From Deltaproteobacteria bacterium (GTDB taxonomy: Bacteria; Desulfobacterota; JADFXK01), in NCBI GenBank assembly GCA_015233625.1, contig JADFXK010000001.1:9537-51923 (forward strand): 42,387 nt of DNA. The letters run 5' to 3'. Of this stretch, positions 9,522-20,408 are shown one piece after another. Below the pieces are notes generated by a model that had not been told where the DNA came from, ran no database searches, and saw only the letters and a program-made list of their open reading frames with translations. The translations under genes were made by a program, and so were the position numbers. How positions within the stretch are numbered: the stretch's first letter is position 1; every line of letters begins with the position of its first letter.

Positions 9522-11392
9522 TTATGGCCTGATTTCCTCAAATTCCTCTTTTAAAGACATGGTCAAGCTGAACACTCCGCTTTCAATCTTCCGGGTCAGG
9601 TTAGGAAAAATCTTTCGAAACACCTTCATCATCTTGGTGTTCTCAGCCAACACATCGGCGACCAGGGTCACTATTCCCTTGTCCTTAGCAATGGTGGCCA
9701 GGTATTTCAGCAGGAAGGTGCCTAACCCGAATCCCTGCCAGGTGTCATGAATGGCAAATGACACCTCGGCCGCATTGGACTCGAGGTCGAGATGATACAG
9801 GGCTACGGCGATGATCTCCGGATAGCCCCGGTATTCAGTAATCCCGACAATGGTCATTTCCTGGTGATAATCAATGTTGACCAGGTGTTGCATCCGGCTG
9901 TGGGGGGCTTCCCTGACCACGTGGAAGTACCGGAGATAGATGGCTTCGTCAGACATGGTATAAAAAAGATCCCGAAGCATGGTTTCATCCACCGGCTTAA
10001 TCGGTCGGAAAAAAACGGGCACCCCATTTTTAAAACTCCTGGTGATTTCCCACTGTTCTGGATAATTATCGACTAAGGAAGGGGGAAGTTGATCGGCAAA
10101 AATATAATGCTGTTTCTTGGCTGCCAGCATTAATCGTTGTCTGAAACGGGGATGGGCAATATTTATCAACTGCAGCGAGCGCTCAAAGATGGTCCGGCCG
10201 AACAAATAAGCTGTGCCGTATTCAGTAACCACGTAATGGATATCACTGCGCGGCACGGCCACCCCACTCCCCTCTTTCAGTTTAGGCACGATCCTGGATA
10301 CGGTTCCATTCCTGGCTGTGGACGGCAGGGCGATAATGGCCCGCCCGTTCTTGGCCTTACTGCCGCCATCGGTGAAGTCCAGGGTGCCGCCGACACCAGA
10401 AAAAAATTTGTGCCCAATGGAGTCAACGCACACCTGGCCGGTAAGGTCGACTTGCAAGGCAGAATTGATGGCCACCATGTTATCATTCAGGCTGATCACA
10501 TGGGGGTCGCAGACATAGTCGGAGGGGAGGAATTCCAGCATGGGGTTGTTGTCCACAAACTTGTAGAGCCATTCGTCGCCCATGCACATGCAAGCCACCA
10601 TTTTGCCTGGGTGTAAGGTCTTCTTCCGGTTAGTGATCACCCCGGCCTCAGCCAGCTCGGCGATGCCGGTGGTAAAGAACTCCGTATGAATCCCCAGGTC
10701 TTTCTTGTCCCGGAGAAAGGCCAGGGCCGTATTGGGCACGGTCCCGTAGCCGACTTCAATGGTGTCTCCATCTCTAACCAACTGGCTCAGATGACGCCCA
10801 ATCCGTTGGGTAATGACATCCGGCTCCTTGCTCACCACGGTGATTAAAGGGTGATTGCCCTTGACCAGGAAATCGATCTGATCGACGTGAAGGAAGCTGT
10901 CCCCCAGAGTCCGCGGCATATTGGGATTTACTTCGGCCACGATAATCTTGGCGCTTTCTGCCGCCGCTTTAGACACATCCACTGAAATGCCCAGAGAACA
11001 GAATCCGTGATGGTCCGGCGGCGAGACCTGAATCAGGGCCATGTCAAGTCGAATAATGCCTTGCTTGAACAGGGCCGGGACATCGGATGACCGGACCGGA
11101 ATGTAGTCGGCTCGTCCTTCCGCCACCGCCTCCCGAGCCTGGGGTCCAATAAAGAAGGTCTTCAGCCGCAGGCACTCTACATATTCTTTTCGGGCATATG
11201 GCGAGTCTCCTAAATTGGCGACATGATAAACACAGGTATCTACCAGATCGCGGCCGATTTTTTCTAAATGGCTGGTCAGGGTCTGAGGTTCCGCGCACCC
11301 GGTGTGAATGAAAAGTTATCTCCGTTCTTGATCTTTCTTAAAGCATTCTCGGCGGTGGAGACTTTATCCGCATACCTTGCTTCCCAATTCAT
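9522..11392 (-). pseudogene. Acetyl-CoA hydrolase/transferase with C-terminal GNAT domain, frameshifted near the 5' end
   Basis: Main ORF 9522..11126 encodes the hydrolase/CoA-transferase core and GNAT tail. The same frame extends upstream as CAEPQTLTSHLEKIGRDLVDTCVYHVANLGDSPYARKEYVECLRLKTFFIGPQAREAVAEGR, while the ATG at 11392 (MNWEARYADKVSTAENALRKIKNGDN) is in another frame. Confidence 0.8.
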
Positions 11393-11536
11393 ATCGTCTA
11401 CCTTAGTCGCCTATCACGTCGGCCGGTTACTGATTACAAGTTCAACTGGTTATTGGAGTTGATCCGCCGGTTGCCTCCGATACGCAACACGTAATTTGAA
11501 ACCCCTAACACGTAAGACAATTCACGACCAAGACCG

Positions 11537-12199
11537 TCAATACAAACCACCACCCTGGCCTTTCCTGCGGAACAAGACCAGGCCCAGCAGGATGCCGGCC
11601 AAAGCCACCCCGCCGACAGAAACCAGCCAATGGAGTTGGCTATCGAGATCGATCTTTTCCTTTTGATTTTGCATCGCGCCCAACTCCGCCTCTTGGCGCT
11701 TAACGACGGTGTCGATTTCTTTTTGTTGCTGACTTAACTTGGCGTAGCTTGACCTTACTTGTTCCATTTTTTGAATGCCCTGGTTCAAGGTCTCCAATTC
11801 TTTTCTCTGATCCTGGATATCTTTTTCAAACTTAGATATGTCACTAGTTAATTTAGTATTTTGCTGTTTCAGGGTACTTACTTCGTTGGTCAGGCTAGTG
11901 TTTCGATCTTTAACGCTTTTATAGCGATAGATCTTAGGCAAGTCGGGGCTCAGAAACTTTCTTAGGATCCAGCCTTGTTGCTCTTCTCTGGGTCCATACT
12001 TCACCTTGGCCCAATTTCCATCTTCATCTAATAACTCCACCTCTTGATAAGATTTAAGATAACCAACAATTTTGGCATCGGCGCCTGTCCCTGTCTTGAC
12101 CGCCACCTCAAAATCGTCAATGACATAAGTTGGACCGGCCATCGCCGAGACGGGAGATAGCAGCACAATAAGCCATAATAATATTACTATGTTACCCAT
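11537..12199 (-). CDS. SH3-domain protein (TIGR04211/YgiM-like)
   Basis: 220 aa; signal peptide, SH3-like domain (YVIDDFEVAVKTG...EQQGWILRKFL), coiled coil, C-terminal TM. Confidence 0.75.
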   Translation of the reverse strand: MGNIVILLWLIVLLSPVSAMAGPTYVIDDFEVAVKTGTGADAKIVGYLKSYQEVELLDEDGNWAKVKYGPREEQQGWILRKFLSPDLPKIYRYKSVKDRNTSLTNEVSTLKQQNTKLTSDISKFEKDIQDQRKELETLNQGIQKMEQVRSSYAKLSQQQKEIDTVVKRQEAELGAMQNQKEKIDLDSQLHWLVSVGGVALAGILLGLVLFRRKGQGGGLY

Positions 12200-12462
12200 T
12201 TTTTCCTCTCTTGGGGATGGTTCAGGTCACTCTTCATGTGATCTACTCTTAAATATTCGACAATGACTTTAACAGACTAGTGCCTAAAAGGTCAACAGGT
12301 CATCGTTTTAATGTTGACCCAATGGTCATTTTTTGTTAGGAAAAATAGTAACCATCCATACCTGGTTGCCCGGCAACGCCTGATCCCGATATACTGGACC
12401 GGGCCATCCGACGGATATACCTGGCTAACAAACTAAAATAATTAATATCTTCGAGGCAAATC

Positions 12463-12756
12463 ATGGACCGAATCTTAGCTTTGATCAATCAAGCGCGCGA
12501 CCTGGACTGGATGCAAACTATTCAAAACCCCTATGTCATCGCTGCAATAGTGGTCCTTTTGGCCTTGAGCTTCTGGCGCAAAGCTTATGCGGCCGTAGCC
12601 GTCATTATAGTGGTAGTCGCCTTTATTCCGTTGAGTTATTATACGCTGCCTAAAGGGGAAGAGGAGATCGATGTCGCCAAAGTGGCCATCTTTGCCGGCG
12701 GCTCGGCAATCTTGGGTGGGATTTTAATTTATTTTGGGTTCGTCAAAGGCAAGTAA
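12463..12756 (+). CDS. Small hydrophobic membrane protein
   Basis: 97 aa with about three TM segments. Confidence 0.65.
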   Translation: MDRILALINQARDLDWMQTIQNPYVIAAIVVLLALSFWRKAYAAVAVIIVVVAFIPLSYYTLPKGEEEIDVAKVAIFAGGSAILGGILIYFGFVKGK

Positions 12757-12854
12757 ACCTGCCCCCGGGGACAATGAGTTCATGATCACCAAAATGTGCC
12801 CAAGATGAAATGTACTATTCCTTAGGTCTGGACGAGACCGGGTCGGGCATCAAT

Positions 12855-12890
12855 ATTTGGTACGCGATAATAATTTGGTACGCGATAAGA
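12855..12890. repeat. Two tandem 18-bp direct repeats
   Basis: ATTTGGTACGCGATAATA / ATTTGGTACGCGATAAGA, 17 of 18 identical. Confidence 0.85.
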
Positions 12891-13044
12891 TGTCGGCATT
12901 CATCTAAAGAAAGGATGTTTGATATTCTATTCGCCGCAGAGACCGGGGGCTGAAATGAGATAACTTGCAGTTACCACTCCCCTTGCTGAGCGCTGAAAAC
13001 TGCTCGCTCATAATATTTGTTGGAGAAGTCAAAAGGAGGCTCCC

Positions 13045-13797
13045 ATGGCCGACCAAACCCCACCATCCATCGGTTCCGGACAATCCGAAGTATATGTCGA
13101 ATCCAAGGAAATGAAGATCGGAACCGGCGTCACAGCCCGGATTCAAAAATCGGAAACATTTTACCAACTGATGGGAACTGAAGATGATGTGGTAGTCTTA
13201 AGCCTCCTGATAAAAGACACGCCATCCAAAATCATCGAAAAGGTGCCCTTTGACGAATTCGAGAAACGATTCAGCCGTGTGGAAAATTATTTTAAGGATA
13301 AGTCTAAAGAGGTAAATGTGAAGTTGACTCGCCATTTATCCATGGGGGAGCAACATCTGGAAAAGCAAGAATATTACAGCGCCGAATACGAGTTTGACAG
13401 CGCCCTCAAGATGGACCAAAGGAATCTGCGGGCTAATTTGGGCAAGAGTCAGACTCGGGCCGCCTTGGGCGATGAACAGGGCGCGGTTGAAATCCTAAAA
13501 AAAATGGCGGACTTCGATGACCTGTACCAGATAGAAAACAAACATGTATTTAACAAATACGGCATGCAACTCCGGCATCACAAACTGTATGATGACTCTG
13601 TTCAAAGCTATGTCAAGGCCCTCAAGTGCGACTCAGGTGACGAACACCTATACTATAACCTGGCCCGGGCCCTATATGAGAAGGGTGATCAAGAAAAAGC
13701 TTGCCGCGTATTAAAAAACGCCATCAGGTTGAACCCCGACTTCAAAGATGGTGAAACATTACTTGCCTACTATGAAAAGCATCCGCCCCAGACTTAA
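13045..13797 (+). CDS. TPR-containing protein
   Basis: 250 aa; C-terminal TPR motifs (YYNLARALYEKGDQEKACRVLKNAIRLNPDF); RBS AGGAGG. Confidence 0.75.
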   Translation: MADQTPPSIGSGQSEVYVESKEMKIGTGVTARIQKSETFYQLMGTEDDVVVLSLLIKDTPSKIIEKVPFDEFEKRFSRVENYFKDKSKEVNVKLTRHLSMGEQHLEKQEYYSAEYEFDSALKMDQRNLRANLGKSQTRAALGDEQGAVEILKKMADFDDLYQIENKHVFNKYGMQLRHHKLYDDSVQSYVKALKCDSGDEHLYYNLARALYEKGDQEKACRVLKNAIRLNPDFKDGETLLAYYEKHPPQT

Positions 13798-14006
13798 AAA
13801 CAAGAGTCCCCGCCTGCTTGACGCATCCCTAAGCCATCGGTGGTCTGCTTACAGCACTCGGCAAAACCAGAATAGCCTGTGGTCGGTAGTCTCGACTTAA
13901 CCTGGAATAAGACGGATGGAACGTCCTATCTTGTTGCTCTCGGCCAACATCGCCGGATAGTTCCTTACCCTGGGACCCAGATGATATTCAATGAAGGACT
14001 GACCGC

Positions 14007-16463
14007 TTGACGTCGGACTTAGCCATCTCGTTTCGTATGGTCATCTGGATCGGGCTGGCCGCGGGCCTGGGCCTGTGGTGGTCCCACCGGAGCCGAGAAG
14101 GCGAGGACCTGACCCCTTGGGCCATTGTCGTCCTTTACTGGTTGGCCCTGATGGTCTTGTTTTGGCCGGCGATAGTCTCTGACCGGTGTTTGGTCCCGGC
14201 GGACATCCTATTTCAGAATTATCCCTGGAAGGCTTTCTATCCAGGTGTCACACCCCATAATCCCCTCCTGACCGATCCGCTGGAAAGCGTTTACCCCTGG
14301 TGGCGGTCCTGGCTCAAAGCGGTCCACGAAGGAACCTGGCCTTTATGGAACCCGGCGGCCTACTGCGGATCTCCGCTTTTGGCCAATCTGATCTCCGCCT
14401 CTCTCCATCCCATCAACCTGTTGCTTCTCATCCTGCCCATCGAACAGGCCGGCACGCTGTTCCCCTTCTTGCGTTTGCTGGCGGCCGCAGGAGGTACCTA
14501 TGCCTTGTTGCGCGCCTTTCGGCTTCCCTCGGCCAGCGCCTTCTTAGGCGGGCTGTTGTATGCTTTTTGCGGTGTGCATATCGTCTGGTTGTCCAACTAT
14601 CCCAGTGTCAACGTCACCGCCCTGATGCCTTGGATTTTTCTCAGCCTGGACCGGCTGGCCCGCGGAGGGCGCCCCGGCTGGGCCCTGGGTCTAACCCTAT
14701 TTTCAGCCCTGCAGTTCTTGGGGGGGCACCCGGAGTCATCCTTCCATTTATACCTGGCCGCTCTGCCGTTTTTCATTTGGCGTCTCTTCGTGGAACGGCA
14801 GAGAGGGATCGGTTACCTGGTCCTGGTCGGCCGAATCGCCCTGGTGAGCGGCGCCGGTCTGGTCGCGGTGGCTTTAGTCGCGTTTCAATTGTACCCTTTT
14901 ATGGAATACCTGCCTCTGACCTCCCGGTATCAAGAAATCGCGGCCAGCGGTAAAAACATGTTTCAACACTTAGACTTCGGCGTCTGCCTCCGGCAAATCT
15001 CCGGCACGCTCATCTCTCCGGACTTCTACGGGAATCCGGTGCACGGAAACTACTGGGGCTTCGGCAACTATACGGAACAGAATACCCATCTGACCATCAT
15101 CGGGCTGATTTTGGCGGCCCTGACTCTAATCCGAAGCCGCACCCACCGGGGACTAAAGCGATTTCTGCTCTTACTGGCCTTGTTTTCTTTCCTGGTGGCG
15201 GTGCGGACGCCGGGGTTGTTTGATTTGCTCGCCCATCTACCGTTGTTTAAGGAAGCCAGCAACCATCGGCTGATCTTTGTCTTCTCCTTCTGCTGCTCTC
15301 TACTGGCCGCCCTGGCCGCGGCCGACTATCAGGCTGGGCCGGAAGAATCCATCAAGACACCGGTTCTGACGGCCATAGGGCTGGTGATTGTGGCCGGACT
15401 CCTTCATTTCTTTTCCTCAGATGGGTTGACCGAACTCCAATTGCATTACCGGCTGACCCATTTGGCGATGTTCCTGGCCTTCTTGGTGCCGGCTGTTTGC
15501 CTGACCGCGTATGGCGGCAGCCGGCGGAGACTGGGCCGCAGACTACCCTGGATCGCGGCCGGACTGGTGGTGCTGGAGGTGATGGCCTGGGGTTCGGATT
15601 ATAATACCTTCGTGAATCGGGCTCTGATCTATCCACCCACCCCCATGACCGATTTTATCACTTCTCGGCCGGGCCGTTTCCGGGTGGTCGGATACAAAGG
15701 TTGCCTCAGACGCGGGGCGGAGCAAGTCTACGGGTACGATAGCATTATCAGTATGGACCCGATGAAACCTGCGGCATATGAACGGGTGCTGGCGGCTGTC
15801 AACGGCCGATACCAGGCAGTGTTTACACCGGAAGTGGCCGCAGTGGATTCGCCCGGGGTAGATTTCTTACATGTTAAATATGTCGCCGTCGGGCCCGACG
15901 TAAGTACACAGGAGTTCTCATCAGAACGATTCAGATTGGCCTACACGGGGGTTGATGGGAAGGTATATGAAAATCGACAGGCCCTTCCGAGGGCTTTTTG
16001 GGTTGAAGAAGTTTTGATTGCTCCATCCGGGGCGAGCGCTTTTGGGCTGGCCGACATCCATCGTCATGAACTCAACCGGGTGGTAGTCATAGAAGCCCCG
16101 GTAGATGCCGGGTTTAACTCCGCCAGGTTTGCGGCGGCCAAAAATCCAACCGTGGTTGTAGTCGAGAAAAAACAGAACAGTTTCCGTGTGCGAGTCCACA
16201 CTACGGCCTCCGGCTGCCTGGTCCTGAGCGAGGTACTTCTTCCCGGTTGGCATGTCCGGTTGGATGGCCAAGAATCCCGGATCAACCGGGCCAATGGTGC
16301 CTTTATGGCCGTGTTCGTGCCGGCCGGAGTGAACCAGATGGAGTTTTACTATGCGCCGAAGTCTTTCCAGGTCGGACTCATCATCTCCGGGGCCGGATTG
16401 TTCGTCGTGTTCTTGGCCCTGGCCGGATGGATCAGGTGGCGGTTCAAGCGCTCCACAAAATGA
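14007..16463 (+). CDS. YfhO-family large membrane protein
   Basis: 818 aa; about 12 TM helices plus C-terminal beta domain; LFWPAIVSDRCLVPADILFQNYPW...DPLESVYPWW typical of YfhO-like proteins. Confidence 0.75.
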   Translation: MTSDLAISFRMVIWIGLAAGLGLWWSHRSREGEDLTPWAIVVLYWLALMVLFWPAIVSDRCLVPADILFQNYPWKAFYPGVTPHNPLLTDPLESVYPWWRSWLKAVHEGTWPLWNPAAYCGSPLLANLISASLHPINLLLLILPIEQAGTLFPFLRLLAAAGGTYALLRAFRLPSASAFLGGLLYAFCGVHIVWLSNYPSVNVTALMPWIFLSLDRLARGGRPGWALGLTLFSALQFLGGHPESSFHLYLAALPFFIWRLFVERQRGIGYLVLVGRIALVSGAGLVAVALVAFQLYPFMEYLPLTSRYQEIAASGKNMFQHLDFGVCLRQISGTLISPDFYGNPVHGNYWGFGNYTEQNTHLTIIGLILAALTLIRSRTHRGLKRFLLLLALFSFLVAVRTPGLFDLLAHLPLFKEASNHRLIFVFSFCCSLLAALAAADYQAGPEESIKTPVLTAIGLVIVAGLLHFFSSDGLTELQLHYRLTHLAMFLAFLVPAVCLTAYGGSRRRLGRRLPWIAAGLVVLEVMAWGSDYNTFVNRALIYPPTPMTDFITSRPGRFRVVGYKGCLRRGAEQVYGYDSIISMDPMKPAAYERVLAAVNGRYQAVFTPEVAAVDSPGVDFLHVKYVAVGPDVSTQEFSSERFRLAYTGVDGKVYENRQALPRAFWVEEVLIAPSGASAFGLADIHRHELNRVVVIEAPVDAGFNSARFAAAKNPTVVVVEKKQNSFRVRVHTTASGCLVLSEVLLPGWHVRLDGQESRINRANGAFMAVFVPAGVNQMEFYYAPKSFQVGLIISGAGLFVVFLALAGWIRWRFKRSTK

Positions 16464-16574
16464 GAATTGCTGGCCGATAGAAATCCAGATTGCTACTTGA
16501 CTCTGTTTGTGTTAATCTTAAAATATTCATCTTGTTTCGCGACAGCCTCAAAAACCACTTAAAAAGGGGAAAAA

Positions 16575-16901
16575 ATGAACGGGAACAAAGAAAAAGTCAA
16601 GTTCACCTATGTGGCGCCGCATCACCTTAGGGACTGCTATGTTAATGGAGCCTGGGGAGAAGTCACCGGACGAGACGAGATAGTCATGCACTTTTACTCC
16701 GAGAGACAACCTCTACCGAAATCAAGTGCCTATACCTTTGACGAGACCGGAAACGTCACCGATTACGAAGAAGAACCGGGCGGAGATACTGTTCGGCTCA
16801 TTCAGGCGTCTCTGGTCATGGATCTGGAAACGGCCCGGGCCATAAACCAGTGGTTGGCCGATAGAATTGATGCTCTGACGGTTCCGGAAGAAGGGGAATA
16901 G
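16575..16901 (+). CDS. Conserved-looking hypothetical protein
   Basis: 108 aa ORF preceded by purine-rich RBS; compact globular composition. Confidence 0.55.
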   Translation: MNGNKEKVKFTYVAPHHLRDCYVNGAWGEVTGRDEIVMHFYSERQPLPKSSAYTFDETGNVTDYEEEPGGDTVRLIQASLVMDLETARAINQWLADRIDALTVPEEGE

Positions 16902-16968
16902 TCTACTACCAATTAAATACCAAGATGATCTACCTCAGGCAATCCGGCGCTGACCCGGCCAGAGACTT

Positions 16969-18198
16969 CTAGACACAAATAAAGCGCTCATCGGCCGCGG
17001 TCAATTTTTCCCAGCCGGTCTCGGTGACTAAAATAGTGTTCTCAAAACCCACCGCACCATGTTCAGGGAAGACCATTTTTAGTTCCAGGGCAAAAGTCAT
17101 CCCAGGTTCCAACGCATACCTATGCCCTGGGGCCAAAAATGGTAACTCACCGATTTCGAGTCCGATGCCGTGCCCGATAAACTTGATCCGATAACCGTCC
17201 ACACCCAGAAAGTTCTCCTGATACCCCAACCTGGCCGCCAGGTCTAGACCGAAATGATAGAATTCCTCACAAACCACGCCGGGCTTGACTCGCTCCAGCA
17301 GGTCTGTCTCAATCTCTTGCAAGGCCTGGTAGGCCTCCCGGATTTGAGCCGGAGGTGAGCCGATGGCAAACATACGGGTTTGGTCCACCTGGTATCCGTC
17401 CAGGCAGATGCCGAAGTCGACCAACACCGCCTCTCCTTCGACGATGGGCTTAAGACTGGATCCGGCGGGAAAAGCCGGGGACAAACCGCATCCGGCAAAG
17501 GGCGCATCCAGCCCGCCGATTTCCGCCCCACACCGCCCGCTGACCACGTGCCAGGTGTGCATTTCGTTGTTGAATCCCCGAGCCCGGATCATGTTCTGGT
17601 GGCCCAGCGACATGGCCAGGCTGGTCATGCCGGCCGCCACATCCATCTCTGTCCGCCCTGGTATCAGTAGTCCGGGAATAGATCGGTAGACCTGCGCCGC
17701 GACCTGTCCGGCGCGGGCCATGCTGGATAGCTCATGGGGCGATTTGATTTTTCTGACCTGTCTAATCACCGGCCAGGCATCAAAGAACGGGATGCCGGGG
17801 AAGAGACTCTGCAGAAACTCGTACTGGTTGACCGGCAGCACATCCAATTCCAGACCCAAGGGCTGGGGTATCCTCCCGAGGGCATCATGGATCAACCCCG
17901 GCAGGTCCTTTAGCCCGCCGACCCGGACTATCCGATCCAAAGGAGATTCCCGCCTGGCCCGAGCTTCATCCCGCTTGACCATGAGGAGCGGCGTCCCGTC
18001 GGCCGGAACGAAGAGGTAAGCGTGTTGCATGGTGCCAGAGAAGTAAAACAGATCCACCTTCTCCATGATCAAGGCCGCGCCGGCATTCCGGGCCTGCAGA
18101 CCCTGTTGCAGCCTCCGAATTCGTTTGGTTATCTCTACCGTCACTGGAACCATCTCCTGCAGCTTAGATAAGGCCATTAAATCATCTCCGTTGTCCAC
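16969..18198 (-). CDS. M24-family aminopeptidase P/Xaa-Pro peptidase-like
   Basis: 409 aa; pita-bread fold motifs VLVDFGICLDGYQVDQTRMFAIG, GHGIGLEIGELPFL, PGMTFALELKMVFPEHGAVGFENT. Confidence 0.88.
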   Translation of the reverse strand: MDNGDDLMALSKLQEMVPVTVEITKRIRRLQQGLQARNAGAALIMEKVDLFYFSGTMQHAYLFVPADGTPLLMVKRDEARARRESPLDRIVRVGGLKDLPGLIHDALGRIPQPLGLELDVLPVNQYEFLQSLFPGIPFFDAWPVIRQVRKIKSPHELSSMARAGQVAAQVYRSIPGLLIPGRTEMDVAAGMTSLAMSLGHQNMIRARGFNNEMHTWHVVSGRCGAEIGGLDAPFAGCGLSPAFPAGSSLKPIVEGEAVLVDFGICLDGYQVDQTRMFAIGSPPAQIREAYQALQEIETDLLERVKPGVVCEEFYHFGLDLAARLGYQENFLGVDGYRIKFIGHGIGLEIGELPFLAPGHRYALEPGMTFALELKMVFPEHGAVGFENTILVTETGWEKLTAADERFICV

Positions 18199-18241
18199 CG
18201 GGTACCCAGGGCCATCGGTGATCCTGGTCCGGTAGTGAAGA

Positions 18242-18275
18242 CAAAAAAGAGGGCACCCCTTGTGAGAGCGCCCCC
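18242..18275 (-). terminator. Putative terminator after cold-shock gene 1
   Basis: Minus strand GGGGGCGCTCTCACAAGGGGTGCCCTCTTTTTT. Confidence 0.5.
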
Positions 18276-18300
18276 ATTGTGTTTCGGACCGATTGATTAG

Positions 18301-18501
18301 TTAGATTCTGGTGACATTTTTCGCTGATGGCCCTTTGTTACCTTTTTCCACATCAAACCTGACCCGGTCGCCCTCGGCCAAACTTTTGAAGCCATCCATG
18401 TTGATGGAGGAATGGTGAACAAATACGTCCTGCCCATCATCTTCGGCGATGAACCCATAACCTTTTTGGTCGCTAAACCACTTTACATTTCCTTCTGGCA
18501 A
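18301..18501 (-). CDS. Cold-shock protein (CSD), copy 1
   Basis: 66 aa; [30 protein letters not shown] (RNP1/RNP2); TTG start with AGGAG RBS. Confidence 0.93.
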   Translation of the reverse strand: MPEGNVKWFSDQKGYGFIAEDDGQDVFVHHSSINMDGFKSLAEGDRVRFDVEKGNKGPSAKNVTRI

Positions 18502-18534
18502 AATGCTGCTCCTTCTTTTGTGCCTACCTCTTAG

Positions 18535-18562
18535 TGAAAAAGTAGCGCCCCCAAGGGAGCGC
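18535..18562 (-). terminator. Putative terminator after cold-shock gene 2
   Basis: Minus strand AGCGCTCCCTTGGGGGCGCTACTTTTT. Confidence 0.5.
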
Positions 18563-18590
18563 TGCGTTGAGTACTAGCTCGATTGATCAG

Positions 18591-18791
18591 TTAAATTTTG
18601 GTGACATTCTTGGCCGATGGTCCTTTGTTACCCTTTTCCACATCAAACCTGACCCGATCGCCTTCCGCCAGGCTCTTAAAACCGTCCATATTGATGTTGG
18701 AATGGTGAACAAACACGTCCTGCCCGCCGTCTTGTGCGATGAACCCGTACCCTTTTTGGTCGCTAAACCACTTTACATTTCCCTCTGGCAA
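18591..18791 (-). CDS. Cold-shock protein (CSD), copy 2
   Basis: 66 aa nearly identical to copy 1; same TTG start and leader. The longer supplied ORF (to 18899) is probably over-extended. Confidence 0.9.
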   Translation of the reverse strand: MPEGNVKWFSDQKGYGFIAQDGGQDVFVHHSNINMDGFKSLAEGDRVRFDVEKGNKGPSAKNVTKI

Positions 18792-19063
18792 AATGCTGCT
18801 CCTTCTTTTGTGCCTACTGGCGGTGATGAAATTAACCCCCGTAACACGGGGGCCTTTAAAATTCGGGGTGTCAACTCCCCACGGTTCATAATATAGCACG
18901 GTCGGTTATCAAATGTCAAGTGATAATTGTGATTTGTTTTAGAGAATAGTCCCATAACATGGCCTAAGACCCTAACAATTAATATCAAAAAATCATTAAA
19001 ATAAAATACCGGTCGTCTCGTTCTTCTATCGCCTCCCGGGAGTCTCCCTTCGGCCCCAAAAGA

Positions 19064-19960
19064 CTAAACCAGGTTCTTGGTAGTACAAACATCACATTCA
19101 AACTGCAAAGTGACATGATTGATCCTGTGGCAACTTAATTTCTCCTCAATCATGGCGCTCAATCGGCAACTCTCACTGATCAGCATATCTTCCACATCCA
19201 CGTGCGTCTCAAAATGAATGCTCTGTTCGTTGAGCATCCACAGATGCGCATGATGGATATTTTTAACACCCGGGATAGCCTCTATTTCCTCGCGAATGTG
19301 GCCTAAAGAAATGAATTTGGGAGCCGCCATCATCAACACCCAGGTGGCCTCCTTGACAATCCCGAAACTACCTTTGAGAACATAAAGTGAAATAACGATG
19401 GTCAAAAGAGGATCTAACCAGTAGATCTGGAAGAAGTAAATCGCCCCCCCTCCGATGATGACGGCCAGGCTGGAAATCGCATCACTCAGCAAATGAAGAT
19501 AGGCTGATCTGATATTAATGCTTTCTTTAGAGCCCTGATGTAACAGCCTGGTACAAATGAGGTTGGCCACCAACCCGATGCCAGCCACAACCATCATCAA
19601 CCCACCGGCAATTGGTTCGGGGTGGGTGAATCGACTGAAGGCCTCTTTGCCCAGATAGAAACAAATGGCCATAAGTACCGAGGCGTTGATAACCGCGGCC
19701 ATAATCTCAGCCCGTTTTAGTCCAAAGGTGTAACTCTCCGTATTGGACCGCTCACCCAATCTCATGGCCAGGTAGCTGATAATAATGGCCACTCCATCAC
19801 TGAAATTATGTAAGGCATCGGAAATCAGCGACAGGCTCCCGGAAAGAACCCCTCCGATGACCTCTGCTACCGTGATAACAAAATTCAAGGCTATGGTGAA
19901 AAACAGACGGGCCGTGGAAATGGGTCCATGGGAACAATGCTCTGAGTGGTGGTGGGTCAT
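19064..19960 (-). CDS. Cation diffusion facilitator (CzcD/ZitB-like)
   Basis: 298 aa; His-rich N-terminus MTHHHSEHCSHG, SLISDALHNFSDG, six TM, HAHLWMLNEQSIHFETHV cytoplasmic domain. Confidence 0.9.
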   Translation of the reverse strand: MTHHHSEHCSHGPISTARLFFTIALNFVITVAEVIGGVLSGSLSLISDALHNFSDGVAIIISYLAMRLGERSNTESYTFGLKRAEIMAAVINASVLMAICFYLGKEAFSRFTHPEPIAGGLMMVVAGIGLVANLICTRLLHQGSKESINIRSAYLHLLSDAISSLAVIIGGGAIYFFQIYWLDPLLTIVISLYVLKGSFGIVKEATWVLMMAAPKFISLGHIREEIEAIPGVKNIHHAHLWMLNEQSIHFETHVDVEDMLISESCRLSAMIEEKLSCHRINHVTLQFECDVCTTKNLV

Positions 19961-20408
19961 GGGGTGTCCTTACACTACAAACCTGACTCTTCGATCTTAC
20001 GAAACCTCAATCCAATGTGTTGCCTGCGGCCATTATGAACCTGGGGAATTCGCCCGTCAAGAAGAATCAAAAATCTTCAAGGCCAGCGTCCACGATGCCA
20101 CCTGCTCTGGGTTGAACAAGGTGTGACTATTGTATAGGGGATATTTTAGGTGATTTGCGCTAAGGAATCAAGGGCAAAGTCTTCCAGCCAGGAGATAGAA
20201 GGGGCGGAGGAGCAGTCTGTCCTCAGGAACGGATTTCTTATTTATCGTTTAACCGAGTCTAAAAGCATAATCACCGAAGACAAGGAAATCTCGATACAAT
20301 AGACGGAAGATTCGGGGAAGCATCGCATTTTCAAGGTTCTTCAACGTCCTCGGTGTTATGCTCTTTGATTTGACGAAACCACACCTGATTATTGATGAAT
20401 ATGGAATA

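Noticed and set aside
14300-14953. 217-aa ORF inside the YfhO-like gene
   Set aside because: Shadow ORF in another frame of a GC-rich long CDS; Arg/Pro-rich with no own RBS
18591-18899. 102-aa version of cold-shock copy 2
   Set aside because: N-terminal 36 aa lie in leader sequence containing a hairpin; the sister gene and RBS support the 66-aa TTG-started form
19785-20126. 113-aa + strand ORF with CVACGHYEPGE suggesting a zinc ribbon
   Set aside because: First half is antisense to the CDF transporter; the remaining segment is too short to support a gene
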